This document shows, one piece after another, positions 1-8,450 of a stretch of 34,806 bases of DNA (its first letter is position 1; each line of letters begins with the position of its first letter). Below the pieces are notes generated by a model, which saw only the letters and a program-made list of their open reading frames with translations, made no database searches and was not told the DNA's origin. A program made the position numbers and the translations under genes. Origin of the DNA: an uncultured Colwellia sp. (GTDB lineage Bacteria > Pseudomonadota > Gammaproteobacteria > Enterobacterales > Alteromonadaceae); contig CAJXPG010000026.1 in the NCBI GenBank assembly GCA_913057925.1, positions 1-34,806 on the forward strand. Direction: 5' to 3'.

Positions 1-53
1 GTCATCATTGACATGAGTAACATGGTAAAACTTAAACGTCGAAGTAACTGCAT
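1..53 (-). CDS. N-terminus of an exported or membrane protein, cut by the window edge
   Basis: Reading leftward from an ATG at 53, the first 17 codons give MQLLRRLSFTMLLMSMM, which runs off the left edge. Two arginines followed by a hydrophobic methionine- and leucine-rich stretch look like the start of a signal peptide or membrane anchor. A good ribosome binding site (GAGGA, the complement of 61-65) lies 7 nt upstream of the ATG, and this is the main reason to believe the start. The gene would be divergent from the symporter at 317, with the 54-316 interval as shared control region. Too little is visible to name a family. The forward frame here is also open for 29 codons, so the strand is not certain. 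Confidence 0.4.
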   Translation of the reverse strand, partial: MQLLRRLSFTMLLMSMM

Positions 54-316
54 AAAAGCATCCTCAGTTTCTTTTTTTAATAATACTTAATAACCCATAT
101 TAACTGATAAATAACAAAAAGGTACTGCTTATTAAAAAAAAATTACATTCATTTAGTGAGTTAACTATTTTATCATCTTTGTAACGAGTTTGAATTAGCG
201 TGATAAAGAGGTTTTTAATCAAAGGAAATATTGATAACCTTAACAAGATAAATACGCCTGTAATGCATATAATAATTACAACTTCACTTAAACCTAGCAT
301 AAGTAGCATAGACACT

Positions 317-1678
317 ATGACAACAGAGCAAGTTACCCCTCATTCCCCGCATAAAACCAGTTTAACTAGCCGAATTGTTATCGGTATGGTTGCCGGTATT
401 TTAGTTGGCTCTTTTTTACAATGGTTAATGCCTAATGGCTCAGATAAAGTTATTAACCTTTACCTATTCGAACTCTCATTAAAAGGATTATTGGTTGATG
501 GCATCTTTGAAGTCGTTGGCCAAATATTTATGGCAAGCTTACGTATGCTTGTCGTTCCTTTAGTTTTTGTCTCGCTGGTTTGCGGGGTTTGTTCATTAAA
601 AGATACCAGTAAGCTCGGTCGCATCGGCGGCAAAGCCATTGGTTTGTACTTAGCGACTACCGCAATAGCGATTAGTTTCGCAATATTTATTGCTTTACTT
701 ATTGCCCCAGGTGAAGGCGTTAACATGGTGGCTAATAGTAGCTTTTCAGGGCGTGAAGCACCTTCATTAGCGCAAGTCATTATTCAAATGTTTCCTACTA
801 ACCCTTTTGCCTCATTCGCCCAAGGTAATATGTTGCAAGTCATTGTCTTCGCTTTATTGTTCGGTATAGCAATAGCTCTTTCGGGTAAATCTGGTGAACG
901 TATCGCTTTATTTTTCGAAGACTTAAGTGAAGTCGTGATGCGCTTGGTAACCATTTTAATGAATATTGCACCTTACGGTGTCTTTGCCTTGTTAGCGACT
1001 TTATTTACCAGTGTTTCATTAGATACCTTTGGCAACCTAATGAAATACTTCTTAGTCGTTTTCTTTGTACTAGTACTTCATGCATTAGTTACCTACCCAA
1101 TAATTTTAAAATTGCTAACTGGTTTAAACCCAATCGTATTTTTAAAGAAGATGCGTGATGCAGCAATTTTCGCTTTTTCAACAGCCAGCTCAAATGCCAC
1201 CATCCCAGTAACATTAGAAACGGCAACTAAAAAAATGGGGGTTAAAAACTCTATAGCCTCCTTTACTGTACCATTAGGCGCTACTATCAATATGGATGGC
1301 ACCGCAATTATGCAAGGTGTTGCTACTGTATTTATTGCCCAAGTATTCACCCAAGATCTAACACTTGCTGATTACTTGACAGTTGTATTAACCGCAACGT
1401 TAGCTTCCATAGGCACCGCAGGTGTTCCTGGCGTAGGTTTAATCATGCTTGCCATGGTTTTAGAACAAGTGGGGCTACCTGTTGAAGGTATTGCGCTTAT
1501 AATCGGTGTTGATAGATTACTTGATATGACCCGTACCGCTGTGAATGTCACAGGTGATAGTATGGTTAGCGTTGTTGTTGCTAAAAGTGAAGATCAGTTT
1601 GATGAAGAGATGTATTTAGATGCTAAAGCCGGTCAAAGCATTGAAGAAATAGACTTTAAGCACTTAAAAGATGATTAA
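317..1678 (+). CDS. Dicarboxylate/amino acid:cation symporter (DAACS family)
   Basis: A 453-residue inner-membrane secondary transporter of the glutamate/aspartate/C4-dicarboxylate symporter family (GltP/DctA type), which couples uptake to Na+ or H+. Family marks are visible: the serine-rich hairpin STASSNATIP, the cation-binding NMDGTAIMQG, the second hairpin GTAGVPGVG, and the substrate-binding helix LLDMTRTAVNVTGD, in which Asp and Arg contact the substrate. The frame is open from a GTG at 200, but the 39 residues before the ATG at 317 do not look like this family, whereas MTTEQ leading into SRIVIGMVAG does. No strong ribosome binding site precedes either start. The gene ends at a strong bidirectional terminator shared with sohB. 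The substrate (glutamate, aspartate, serine/threonine or a dicarboxylate) cannot be told from sequence alone. Confidence 0.9.
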   Translation: MTTEQVTPHSPHKTSLTSRIVIGMVAGILVGSFLQWLMPNGSDKVINLYLFELSLKGLLVDGIFEVVGQIFMASLRMLVVPLVFVSLVCGVCSLKDTSKLGRIGGKAIGLYLATTAIAISFAIFIALLIAPGEGVNMVANSSFSGREAPSLAQVIIQMFPTNPFASFAQGNMLQVIVFALLFGIAIALSGKSGERIALFFEDLSEVVMRLVTILMNIAPYGVFALLATLFTSVSLDTFGNLMKYFLVVFFVLVLHALVTYPIILKLLTGLNPIVFLKKMRDAAIFAFSTASSNATIPVTLETATKKMGVKNSIASFTVPLGATINMDGTAIMQGVATVFIAQVFTQDLTLADYLTVVLTATLASIGTAGVPGVGLIMLAMVLEQVGLPVEGIALIIGVDRLLDMTRTAVNVTGDSMVSVVVAKSEDQFDEEMYLDAKAGQSIEEIDFKHLKDD

Positions 1679-1704
1679 CAGCTAACTCATTTACAACCAT
1701 TAAT

Positions 1705-1756
1705 AAAAAAGCCTTGTTGCCAACCTTCATTAGTGAAGATGCAACAAGGCTTTTTT
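1705..1756. terminator. Bidirectional Rho-independent terminator between symporter and sohB
   Basis: A perfect 10-bp stem (GCCTTGTTGC at 1711-1720 with GCAACAAGGC at 1741-1750) is flanked by six A on the left and six T on the right. A smaller CTTCA/TGAAG stem lies inside the loop. It can stop the rightward symporter transcript and the leftward sohB transcript. Confidence 0.85.
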
Positions 1757-1765
1757 GTATCAGGC

Positions 1766-1799
1766 TTTAAGGTTTAAGGTTTAAGGTTTAAGGTTTAAG
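1766..1799. repeat. Heptamer tandem repeat TTTAAGG, about 4.9 copies
   Basis: Units begin at 1766, 1773, 1780 and 1787, and a fifth unit lacking its last base begins at 1794. All are identical. The array lies between the shared terminator and the sohB stop codon, so it is in the sohB 3' untranslated region and outside any coding sequence. It is a simple repeat likely to vary in copy number by slippage. Confidence 0.9.
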
Positions 1800-1804
1800 A
1801 AATA

Positions 1805-2860
1805 CTACCCCGGAAAAACATTATTACGTTGTAATAATTTACCTAAAAAGCTTTCAGCTGAAAGTGATGCAGCTTTTGAGAACTTTTCAGCCAAACCTTT
1901 TTTAACTTCATATTTAATCGCTACCACTTTGTGGCTTTTACTTTTACCTTGCAAGTAATCGTCACTCGTTTGAATACTATCAACTAAACCAAGTTCAAGC
2001 GCTGTAGTACCAAACCAGTGCTCGCCCGTAGCAACTTTAGCAATATCTAAGCTCGGTCGACGTTCACTAACAAAGTTTTTAAACAGCACGTGAGTTTCTT
2101 CAAGCTCTTCAATAAATTTTTCTTTACCTTTTTCAGTGTTCTCACCGAACATGGTAACAGTGCGTTTAAATTCTCCAGCGGTAAACTGTTCAAACTCAAT
2201 ATCGTGTTTTTTTAATAGCTTATTAAAGTTAGGCACTTGAGCGATTACGCCGATAGAGCCCAATATGGCAAATGGTGCACTAATAATATTGTTGGCAACA
2301 CACGCCATCATATAACCACCACTTGCCGCAACTTTATCAACTGAAACAGTCAATGGAATATTTTGCTGACGAATTCTGTCAAGCTGAGATGAAGCTAGTC
2401 CATAGCCGTGTACCATGCCGCCGCCACTTTCTAAGCGCACAAACACCTCATCTTCTGACTTAGCAACCGAAAGTATTGCACTTACTTCTTCACGTAAAGA
2501 AGCAACCTCTTTGGCATCAATGCTGCCATTAAAATCAACCACGAATACATGAGACTTATGCTCTGCAGTGTCATCATCTGATTTAGCGGCTTTTTTATCA
2601 GCCTTGGCTTTTTCTTTTTCAGCTTTTTTATCTTTTTTCTCTTTTTCCTTTAACTCTTCCTTAGATAATAAAGCATGAATGATATCTTCTTCCGTTTCAT
2701 GAAACTGCTCTGACAAATCAGTGATATCAAGCTCACCTTTTTTATGTTGCTGCTTAACAGCAGCACCAGCAATTACAACAACTATCGCGGCAACCGCAAC
2801 AACAAAGGTTACGGCTTTCGCTAAAAACAAACCGTATTCATATAAAAATTCCAAGAGCAC
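1805..2860 (-). CDS. sohB: SohB, S49-family inner-membrane serine protease
   Basis: A 351-residue protein with one N-terminal membrane segment (about residues 11-35), a very lysine- and glutamate-rich linker (about 66-95) and an S49 (SppA/protease IV type) protease domain. S49 enzymes use a Ser-Lys dyad. The serine fits ASGGYM (Ser180) and the lysine fits TAGEFKRT (Lys232). SohB is a periplasm-facing peptidase first found as a multicopy suppressor of htrA loss. In E. coli sohB lies beside yciK; here yciK is about 3 kb away with the lipase gene between them. Length and layout match the family. The gene ends at the bidirectional terminator and the heptamer array. Confidence 0.93.
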   Translation of the reverse strand: MLLEFLYEYGLFLAKAVTFVVAVAAIVVVIAGAAVKQQHKKGELDITDLSEQFHETEEDIIHALLSKEELKEKEKKDKKAEKEKAKADKKAAKSDDDTAEHKSHVFVVDFNGSIDAKEVASLREEVSAILSVAKSEDEVFVRLESGGGMVHGYGLASSQLDRIRQQNIPLTVSVDKVAASGGYMMACVANNIISAPFAILGSIGVIAQVPNFNKLLKKHDIEFEQFTAGEFKRTVTMFGENTEKGKEKFIEELEETHVLFKNFVSERRPSLDIAKVATGEHWFGTTALELGLVDSIQTSDDYLQGKSKSHKVVAIKYEVKKGLAEKFSKAASLSAESFLGKLLQRNNVFPG

Positions 2861-2963
2861 TCCTGAGGATTTATTGGTGGATTATAAGGTAATAATAATT
2901 GCGCTAATTCTACACTATTTTCCCCCCTTGAAAACATTTGAGCAAATGAGATAAATAATAGGC

Positions 2964-2990
2964 AAAAAAAAGCCCTCAAAAGAGGGCTTT
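2964..2990 (-). terminator. Rho-independent terminator of the lipase gene
   Basis: Stem AGCCCTC (2971-2977) with GAGGGCT (2982-2988) and an AAAA loop. The A-run at 2964-2971 becomes a U-run after the stem on the leftward transcript. It lies just past the lipase stop codon. Confidence 0.8.
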
Positions 2991-3012
2991 AACCAAAACG
3001 ATTATTTTGGGG

Positions 3013-5502
3013 CTACTTTACAAGATCTGTATTTGTAACCGTAATTAGCTGTCCCATTGAAGCGAAGAAACCAACAGCTTGCCCTTGCATTTCTTGTGTT
3101 GCAGCAGCTACTTTTTCTGCATCAGGTGCAACACCAGGAATAGCTGTAGGACTTAAAATAGAACCATGATGGCCAAAAGCAAACCTTACAGCACCAGAGC
3201 CTTCAGCTGTAGAACTTACACTTGGCAGCCCTAATAAAGCAATAGCACCTTCCGTGCCACCAAATGGCGTGGTAGATACTGAGTTAGGAATAACTTGATC
3301 TGATAGGTTATCACTGCCATTTCCAACTACTTCAATTAAATGAGTAGGAGTAGCTGTTGCAGCCATCATAGCAGCATAGTTAGCAGGGTCACCTGAATCA
3401 GTTACTGTTTGAGCCGCAAATGCAAATTCACTAAAGGTCGCGTTTAACCCTTCTTGTTGCTCAGGAGTTAACAATAAATAAAAGTCTCTGTAGTAGCCAA
3501 CTAATTCCTCTGTAGTAGGCGCTACAGGGCTCATATGTACTTGTGCTACATAAGCTTGGAAGTCTTCTGAAGCCGCATAAGTTAGACTAGATTTTACAAC
3601 ATCGCCAAAAGCACCAGACTCCATCAAAAAGTTAGCAACCATTACACCAGGCATAGCAAGTGTATTTGTGCTTACAGCAAATAACGGATCGACTTGTTCA
3701 TCAAGTGGACTGTTTGTCATTGCAATAAAATTCATGCCGGTAATTGCACCTAAAGAATGTCCTAAAAAGTGAACATTATTGCTATTAATTTTAATAGCAG
3801 CACCGTCTGAATCTACCCCACCTAGGAAATTTAATCCTAGACGAAGGCCCACTAAATCTGAGGTGGATTGTCTTAAGTTATCACGTGTCGTCAGCAAACT
3901 AGCTAAATTCATATAATGAGTCGAAGATACAGTTGTAGCATTTATATCATCAATACCATCTGGAACTCCGTCTGGCCCTGTAATATCAAAACCACGGCTA
4001 CCGCCTGGTAATAAACCACCTAAAGCATCAGGATCACCATGAAGTGGGTGGTTAATTGCAACGGTGGCAAAACCATATGTAGACAGAATACCGGTAATAG
4101 CTAGCATATCTTCTTTTTTCGAGGTTATACCATGCTGTAAAATAACAACTGGCCAGCCTGCTTCTGGTTTTTCTAATGGTGGTAACGGTTGTTCTAAACC
4201 AGCTCGAACTGCACTTGCGACTGCCACATCAGGTGTTGTCATTTGTACAACAACAGGCATAGTTGCATTAGCTTTCGGAACAGGACTAAATTTAGTTAAA
4301 TTTCTTTCTGCATCAAAGCCGAGCGCTCTTAACCCTGGAGCAGGTAATTCTTTGGCTGCTGAAATGGCCATACACGTACCGTCATCAATACTGACAGGCT
4401 CTGCAGGAATAGTTTCTGGAGGTAGTTCACCTGCAGCTATCTTTGCAGCTACACCCGCTAAAATGGCTCCAGAATCACATAATGACTTCCACCAATCATT
4501 TACTGGAGCCATGCCATTTTCAGCACTAGGTACACCTAAGTAATAAGGTAGTTCAATACTACCTTGCATGAAGTTTGCAGTAGAATATAGAGGGATTAAA
4601 GAATCTGGAATTTGGCCTGTAAGAATATCCGCAACAGACATTCCAGTATCTTGTATACCAATAGTTGGGATGCCTTTCATTGCATTTTCTACCATTGCTG
4701 GTACGTTATTAGCCATTAATGCTTTAGAGGTGGCTAATACATCTACAGTAGACTGAGTTGTCATGGCAAAGGTATAAATTAAGCTGTCTTTATTTGCGCC
4801 TGCTTCAACAATTGCATTTTCAAAGCTATTAACTAAACCTTGCAGCATTAACTGACTTTCAGTGACAAGCGGATGAGTAGTAATATCTTGTTTAACAGCT
4901 TCATAAGTGAGTGAACCCGCAATTGAGTTTCCACCACTATCGGCTAAATTATTAGTAAGTGCAACTACGTAACTGGTTTTACCTTTAAGTGGTTTCATTG
5001 GCACAATTGCAATGTTATTGCCTTTTGCTTGTGCAATAAAGTCTACACCAAAAGTTAATTCACCCACTACCTTACATGCTGCACCACGTGGCACTGATTC
5101 ACAACCTGCATCACCACCCATCAATGTTTCATAAATTTTAATTGATGCAGGGTTCATCACTGAGGCAGCATCTAAAGAAGTACCTGCAGGAAAGGCTAAA
5201 TCAATAACAAATGGATTAGTCGTTGACCAACCATCAAGTGCACTCATTGCAACAGTAGGGTCACTAAAATCAGTAGCGTCTTCAACTGGTAAGTTTAAAG
5301 TACCATCTAGTGAGCCAGAGAATAATAAATCATTAGGGACGGATAAAACGCCATTTGAAGGGTCAAAAACAACGCGTGCTAACGGCTTAACCGCTGAGCC
5401 ATTTTCTGCAACTTCTTTCTGGATATCTTCGATAGTTTCGCTATCACAGGCACTTAAACCAAGTGCACTAACAATAGCAAGACTGAGAGCTAGCTTTTTC
5501 AT
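3013..5502 (-). CDS. Lipoprotein lipase/phospholipase, Pla-1/cef (VolA-like) family
   Basis: An 829-residue predicted lipoprotein. The N-terminus MKKLALSLAIVSALGLSAC is a lipoprotein signal with lipobox LSAC, giving lipidated Cys19. The lipase nucleophile elbow GHSLG is clear, with Ser583 at codon 3754-3756. The family (extracellular lipases of the Pla-1/cef type, including Vibrio VolA, a surface lysophospholipase) frees fatty acids from phospholipids outside the cell. The start at 5502 is chosen because GGGGAA sits just upstream and the signal peptide begins there. The frame stays open to 5625, but that extension would bury the signal. Asp20 follows the lipidated cysteine, which in E. coli favours inner-membrane retention, whereas VolA is surface exposed. 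Upstream PsrA-like and FadR-like palindromes suggest control by fatty acids. Exact substrate is unknown. Confidence 0.9.
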   Translation of the reverse strand: MKKLALSLAIVSALGLSACDSETIEDIQKEVAENGSAVKPLARVVFDPSNGVLSVPNDLLFSGSLDGTLNLPVEDATDFSDPTVAMSALDGWSTTNPFVIDLAFPAGTSLDAASVMNPASIKIYETLMGGDAGCESVPRGAACKVVGELTFGVDFIAQAKGNNIAIVPMKPLKGKTSYVVALTNNLADSGGNSIAGSLTYEAVKQDITTHPLVTESQLMLQGLVNSFENAIVEAGANKDSLIYTFAMTTQSTVDVLATSKALMANNVPAMVENAMKGIPTIGIQDTGMSVADILTGQIPDSLIPLYSTANFMQGSIELPYYLGVPSAENGMAPVNDWWKSLCDSGAILAGVAAKIAAGELPPETIPAEPVSIDDGTCMAISAAKELPAPGLRALGFDAERNLTKFSPVPKANATMPVVVQMTTPDVAVASAVRAGLEQPLPPLEKPEAGWPVVILQHGITSKKEDMLAITGILSTYGFATVAINHPLHGDPDALGGLLPGGSRGFDITGPDGVPDGIDDINATTVSSTHYMNLASLLTTRDNLRQSTSDLVGLRLGLNFLGGVDSDGAAIKINSNNVHFLGHSLGAITGMNFIAMTNSPLDEQVDPLFAVSTNTLAMPGVMVANFLMESGAFGDVVKSSLTYAASEDFQAYVAQVHMSPVAPTTEELVGYYRDFYLLLTPEQQEGLNATFSEFAFAAQTVTDSGDPANYAAMMAATATPTHLIEVVGNGSDNLSDQVIPNSVSTTPFGGTEGAIALLGLPSVSSTAEGSGAVRFAFGHHGSILSPTAIPGVAPDAEKVAAATQEMQGQAVGFFASMGQLITVTNTDLVK

Positions 5503-5589
5503 ATATATTCCCCAATGCCTTAATTTTTTATTATGTATAATTGTTAAGTTATTTTCTTTTAGTGTTAATCCTAAACTAAAAGCAAAGTT

Positions 5590-5623
5590 CAAACTAACGT
5601 TTGAATAACTAGTTAGACCAGTC
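5590..5623 (-). promoter_or_regulatory. Paired PsrA-like and FadR-like palindromes upstream of the lipase
   Basis: CAAAC-TAAC-GTTTG at 5590-5603 is a perfect match to the published PsrA half-site pattern (G/C)AAAC-N2-4-GTTT(G/C). Three bases on, AACTAGTTAGACCAGTC at 5607-5623 resembles the FadR operator AACTGGTCNGACCAGTT with three mismatches outside the free centre base. Both lie about 90-120 bp upstream of the lipase start, in the 310-bp gap shared with yciK. PsrA and FadR are fatty-acid-responsive regulators. Which protein binds here is inference. Confidence 0.5.
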
Positions 5624-5670
5624 AAAGTTACCGCAAGATGAAGTTAGGTGCTAGTGATTTTTTACTTTTT

Positions 5671-5703
5671 TGTGCTCTTTTGTATTCTTTTGTGCTGTTT
5701 TAC
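5671..5703. repeat. Decamer repeat with T-tracts phased at 10 bp
   Basis: TGTGCTCTTT (5671), TGTATTCTTT (5681) and TGTGCTGTTT (5691) repeat with an exact 10-bp period, and a weaker fourth unit follows at 5701. The T-runs recur once per helical turn, the arrangement that bends DNA. The array sits in the divergent control region between the lipase and yciK. Confidence 0.6.
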
Positions 5704-5812
5704 TGTGGTTAGCTATTAATTTTTCATGTTAATTCACTTTTCTCTCGTCAAGGAAAATAGCAGCGAGTAGAATAGAGTAGTATTTTCTCATTCACAGTAA
5801 AAAGAACTCACT

Positions 5813-6550
5813 ATGTTTAATTATTCAATAAAAGATACCTGTTTAGAAAACAAAACTATTTTGGTTACTGGTGCCGGAGCAGGTATTGGTCGAGCTGCTG
5901 CAATAACTTACGCCAAACTTGGCGCTACGGTAATTCTTCTTGGAAAAACAGTTAGTAAGCTTGAATCCGTTTATGACGAAATAGTCGCGCTTGGCGGCGC
6001 AGAGCCTGCCATTATTCCTTTAGATTTGAAAGGGGCAACAAAACAAAACTATGTTGATATGTCTGCTACTATCGCAGGTCAATTTGGTAAACTAGATGGT
6101 GTATTGCTAAACGCTTCTATATTAGGTGAACTAACACCCTTTACCCAAATGCATGAGCAAGTATTTAATGATGTGATGAAAGTGAATGTCACTGCACAAT
6201 ACTTATTAGCACAAACATTAATTCCCACCTTACTGTTAGCGCCAAACGCCTCTTTAGTCTTTACTTCGTCAGGTGTTGGTCATAAAGGTCGTGCTTTTTG
6301 GGGGCAATATAGTATTTCAAAGTTTGCCACTGAAGGAATGATGCAAGTTATTGCTGATGAATATGAAAATACCAACTTACGTTCCAATGCTATAAACCCA
6401 GGTGCAACTCGAACTAGTATGCGGGCAACGGCCTTCCCTGCTGAAGATAAAAATACCATAGCCGAGCCTGAAGACATTATGCCGCTATATGTTTATTTAA
6501 TGTCAGACGATAGTTTACAAGTAAACGGCCAAACCTTGAACGCCCAATAA
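5813..6550 (+). CDS. yciK: YciK-family short-chain dehydrogenase/reductase
   Basis: A 245-residue classical SDR. The nucleotide-binding motif TGAGAGIG is at 19-26, the catalytic serine is in FTSSGVG (about 152-153), and the YxxxK motif is Tyr166/Lys170 in QYSISKFATEGMMQV. The last stretch and DIMPLYVYLMSDDS near the C-terminus match E. coli YciK closely. The usual NAG motif after beta-strand 4 reads NAS here. YciK is annotated as a putative oxoacyl-(acyl carrier protein) reductase, but its real substrate is not established. In E. coli it lies between btuR and sohB; here sohB is nearby and the btuR homologue (cobO) is about 27 kb away. A strong terminator follows. Confidence 0.9.
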   Translation: MFNYSIKDTCLENKTILVTGAGAGIGRAAAITYAKLGATVILLGKTVSKLESVYDEIVALGGAEPAIIPLDLKGATKQNYVDMSATIAGQFGKLDGVLLNASILGELTPFTQMHEQVFNDVMKVNVTAQYLLAQTLIPTLLLAPNASLVFTSSGVGHKGRAFWGQYSISKFATEGMMQVIADEYENTNLRSNAINPGATRTSMRATAFPAEDKNTIAEPEDIMPLYVYLMSDDSLQVNGQTLNAQ

Positions 6551-6608
6551 ATTCAAAGCTAAAAATTTACTAAAAAATAACTGAAAAGCAATTTAAAAAT
6601 AACTAAAA

Positions 6609-6641
6609 AAAAACGGCAAACTAAATAGTTTGCCGTTTTCA
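6609..6641. terminator. Bidirectional terminator between yciK and fadD
   Basis: ACGGCAAACTA (6613-6623) pairs with TAGTTTGCCGT (6626-6636), flanked by an A-run before and TTTTC after. It can end yciK rightward and fadD leftward. Confidence 0.85.
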
Positions 6642-6678
6642 TTTTTATCTTACGTTATTTTTTATCTGATGCTAAAAA

Positions 6679-8334
6679 TTAACGTAATTCTCTTCTTAAT
6701 ATCTTACCAACATTGGTTTTTGGTAACTCTTTTCTAAACTCAACCAGTTTAGGTACTTTATAGTTCGTTAAGTTATCACGACAATGTTTAACTAACGCCT
6801 CTTCTGTTAAGTCATCAGATTTGCTTACCACAAAGACTTTGACTATTTCACCAGAGACTTCATGCGGCACACCGACAGCAGCAGCTTCAAGTACACCTTC
6901 GTGCATCGCAAGCACTTCTTCAATTTCGTTCGGGTAAACATTAAAGCCAGATACAATGATCATATCTTTTTTACGATCAACAATGGTGAAGAAGCCTCTA
7001 TCATCCATTGTGGCAATATCACCAGTCGCAAACCAGCCGTCTTTTAACACTTCATCTGTCGCCTCTTGACGGTTGTAATAACCCAGCATGACTTGCGGAC
7101 CTTTAACCCACATTTCACCGGACTCGCCAATATCAGCTCTGGTACCATCTTCACGCATAATTTTAACGTCAGTAGAAGAGGCAGGCAGGCCAATACTGCC
7201 ATCATAAGCTTCTAAGTTATAAGGACTTAATGTTACTAACGGCGCACATTCAGTTAAGCCATATCCTTCAAGTAATCGCGTACCGGTAACTTGCTTCCAA
7301 CGCTCCGCAACGGGTCGCTGTACTGCCATACCGCCACCTAGTGACATTTTTAATTGACTAAAATCAAGATCACCGAAACCAGGAGTATTTAATAAACCAT
7401 TAAATAAGGTATTAACGCCCGTTATTGCGGTAAATGGATATTTTGATAACTCTTTAACAAAGTTAGGCATATCTCGCGGGTTAGTAATTAATAAGTTTGT
7501 GCCACCCAGGGTAAAAAAGGTTAAGCAGTTAGCGGTTAATGCGAAGATATGATAAAGCGGTAATGCGGTTACCACTAGCTCTTTGCCTTCTTCCATTAAT
7601 GGACTAATTGCTGCCTTAGCTTGCTGTAAATTCGCAACCATATTTCGGTGCGTTAACATAGCACCTTTAGAAACACCGGTAGTGCCTCCGGTGTATTGTA
7701 AAAAAGCTAAATCGTCGCCACAAAGCTCTACAGGGGTATATCGTTGATTTTTACCTTTAGCTAAAACTTCATTGAAACGTACCGCATGAGGCAAATTAAA
7801 AGCAGGTACCATTTTCTTAATATATTTTACTACACAGTTAACCACAGCCCCTTTAACTAAGCCTAAGCGATCACCTAAAGATGTCATAATGACATGCTCT
7901 ACCGGTGTGTTATCAATGACTTTTTCTAACGTTTGAGCAAAGTTTTCAATAATCAACATTGCTTTAGTTTCAGAATCTTTTAATTGATGCTCAAGTTCAC
8001 GGGCAGTATAAAGTGGATTAACATTTACCACGGTAAGACCTGCTAATAATGCGCCAAATAAAGCAATAGGATATTGCAAACTGTTAGGCACCATGATGGC
8101 AAATTTATCGCCTTTCTTTAATCCAAGGTCTTGCTGTAAATAAGCGGCGAAAGCGGTAGCTTGAGCAGCAAGCTCTTCATAAGAAATAGAGGCGCCCATA
8201 TTTATGAAAGCAGTTTTATCACTAAACTGAGTAGTATATTTGGAGAACATGGCCACAATGGACGGATACTTGTCAGCATCAATTTCAAATGGTACTTCAC
8301 TAGGGTAACTTTTTTCTAACCAAATTTTTTCCAC
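6679..8334 (-). CDS. fadD: Long-chain fatty acid--CoA ligase FadD
   Basis: A 551-residue ATP-dependent acyl-CoA synthetase that activates imported long-chain fatty acids for beta-oxidation. The P-loop-like motif [11 protein letters not shown] is at 214-224, followed by MLTHRNM. The downstream adenylation motifs [14 protein letters not shown] and the fatty-acyl-CoA-synthetase signature region [20 protein letters not shown] are all present, and the C-terminal lysine of [11 protein letters not shown] is kept. The start is GTG at 8334, with AGGAAGG about 6 nt upstream. As in E. coli, fadD lies near tsaB. A PsrA-like palindrome lies about 40-55 bp upstream, fitting induction by fatty acids. Confidence 0.95.
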   Translation of the reverse strand: MEKIWLEKSYPSEVPFEIDADKYPSIVAMFSKYTTQFSDKTAFINMGASISYEELAAQATAFAAYLQQDLGLKKGDKFAIMVPNSLQYPIALFGALLAGLTVVNVNPLYTARELEHQLKDSETKAMLIIENFAQTLEKVIDNTPVEHVIMTSLGDRLGLVKGAVVNCVVKYIKKMVPAFNLPHAVRFNEVLAKGKNQRYTPVELCGDDLAFLQYTGGTTGVSKGAMLTHRNMVANLQQAKAAISPLMEEGKELVVTALPLYHIFALTANCLTFFTLGGTNLLITNPRDMPNFVKELSKYPFTAITGVNTLFNGLLNTPGFGDLDFSQLKMSLGGGMAVQRPVAERWKQVTGTRLLEGYGLTECAPLVTLSPYNLEAYDGSIGLPASSTDVKIMREDGTRADIGESGEMWVKGPQVMLGYYNRQEATDEVLKDGWFATGDIATMDDRGFFTIVDRKKDMIIVSGFNVYPNEIEEVLAMHEGVLEAAAVGVPHEVSGEIVKVFVVSKSDDLTEEALVKHCRDNLTNYKVPKLVEFRKELPKTNVGKILRRELR

Positions 8335-8370
8335 AATGGCCTTCCTCAGTAGGTAAATTCGTTATTATTT

Positions 8371-8389
8371 TTTGAACAATTGTTTCAAA
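8371..8389 (-). promoter_or_regulatory. PsrA-like palindrome upstream of fadD
   Basis: TTTGAAC-AATTG-TTTCAAA is an inverted repeat whose core TGAAC-AATT-GTTTC matches the PsrA pattern (G/C)AAAC-N4-GTTT(G/C) with one half-site imperfect. It lies between fadD and the divergent end of the spacer, where an operator would be expected. No FadR-like TGGTC/GACCA palindrome is seen in this gap. Confidence 0.45.
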
Positions 8390-8450
8390 TGCAGCAACTG
8401 TTATTTTAATAACACAGTTTTAGCAAATTTTTGTGCAATACGCCACAATT

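Noticed and set aside
13-90. A rightward ORF at the left edge (open from base 1, with an ATG at 13).
   Set aside because: The reverse strand offers a signal-peptide-like start with a good ribosome binding site at the same place. The forward frame has neither, though it cannot be fully excluded at a window edge.
100-315. A 71-codon leftward ORF with hydrophobic residues upstream of the symporter.
   Set aside because: No ribosome binding site, low-complexity AT-rich coding, and it fills the control region between two divergent genes. The hydrophobic look is expected of AT-rich DNA.
200-316. N-terminal extension of the symporter from a GTG at 200.
   Set aside because: The extra 39 residues do not resemble the family, and the family-like N-terminus begins at 317.
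5503-5625. N-terminal extension of the lipase by 41 codons.
   Set aside because: It would place the lipoprotein signal inside the protein and read through the operator region. GGGGAA before 5502 supports the shorter form.
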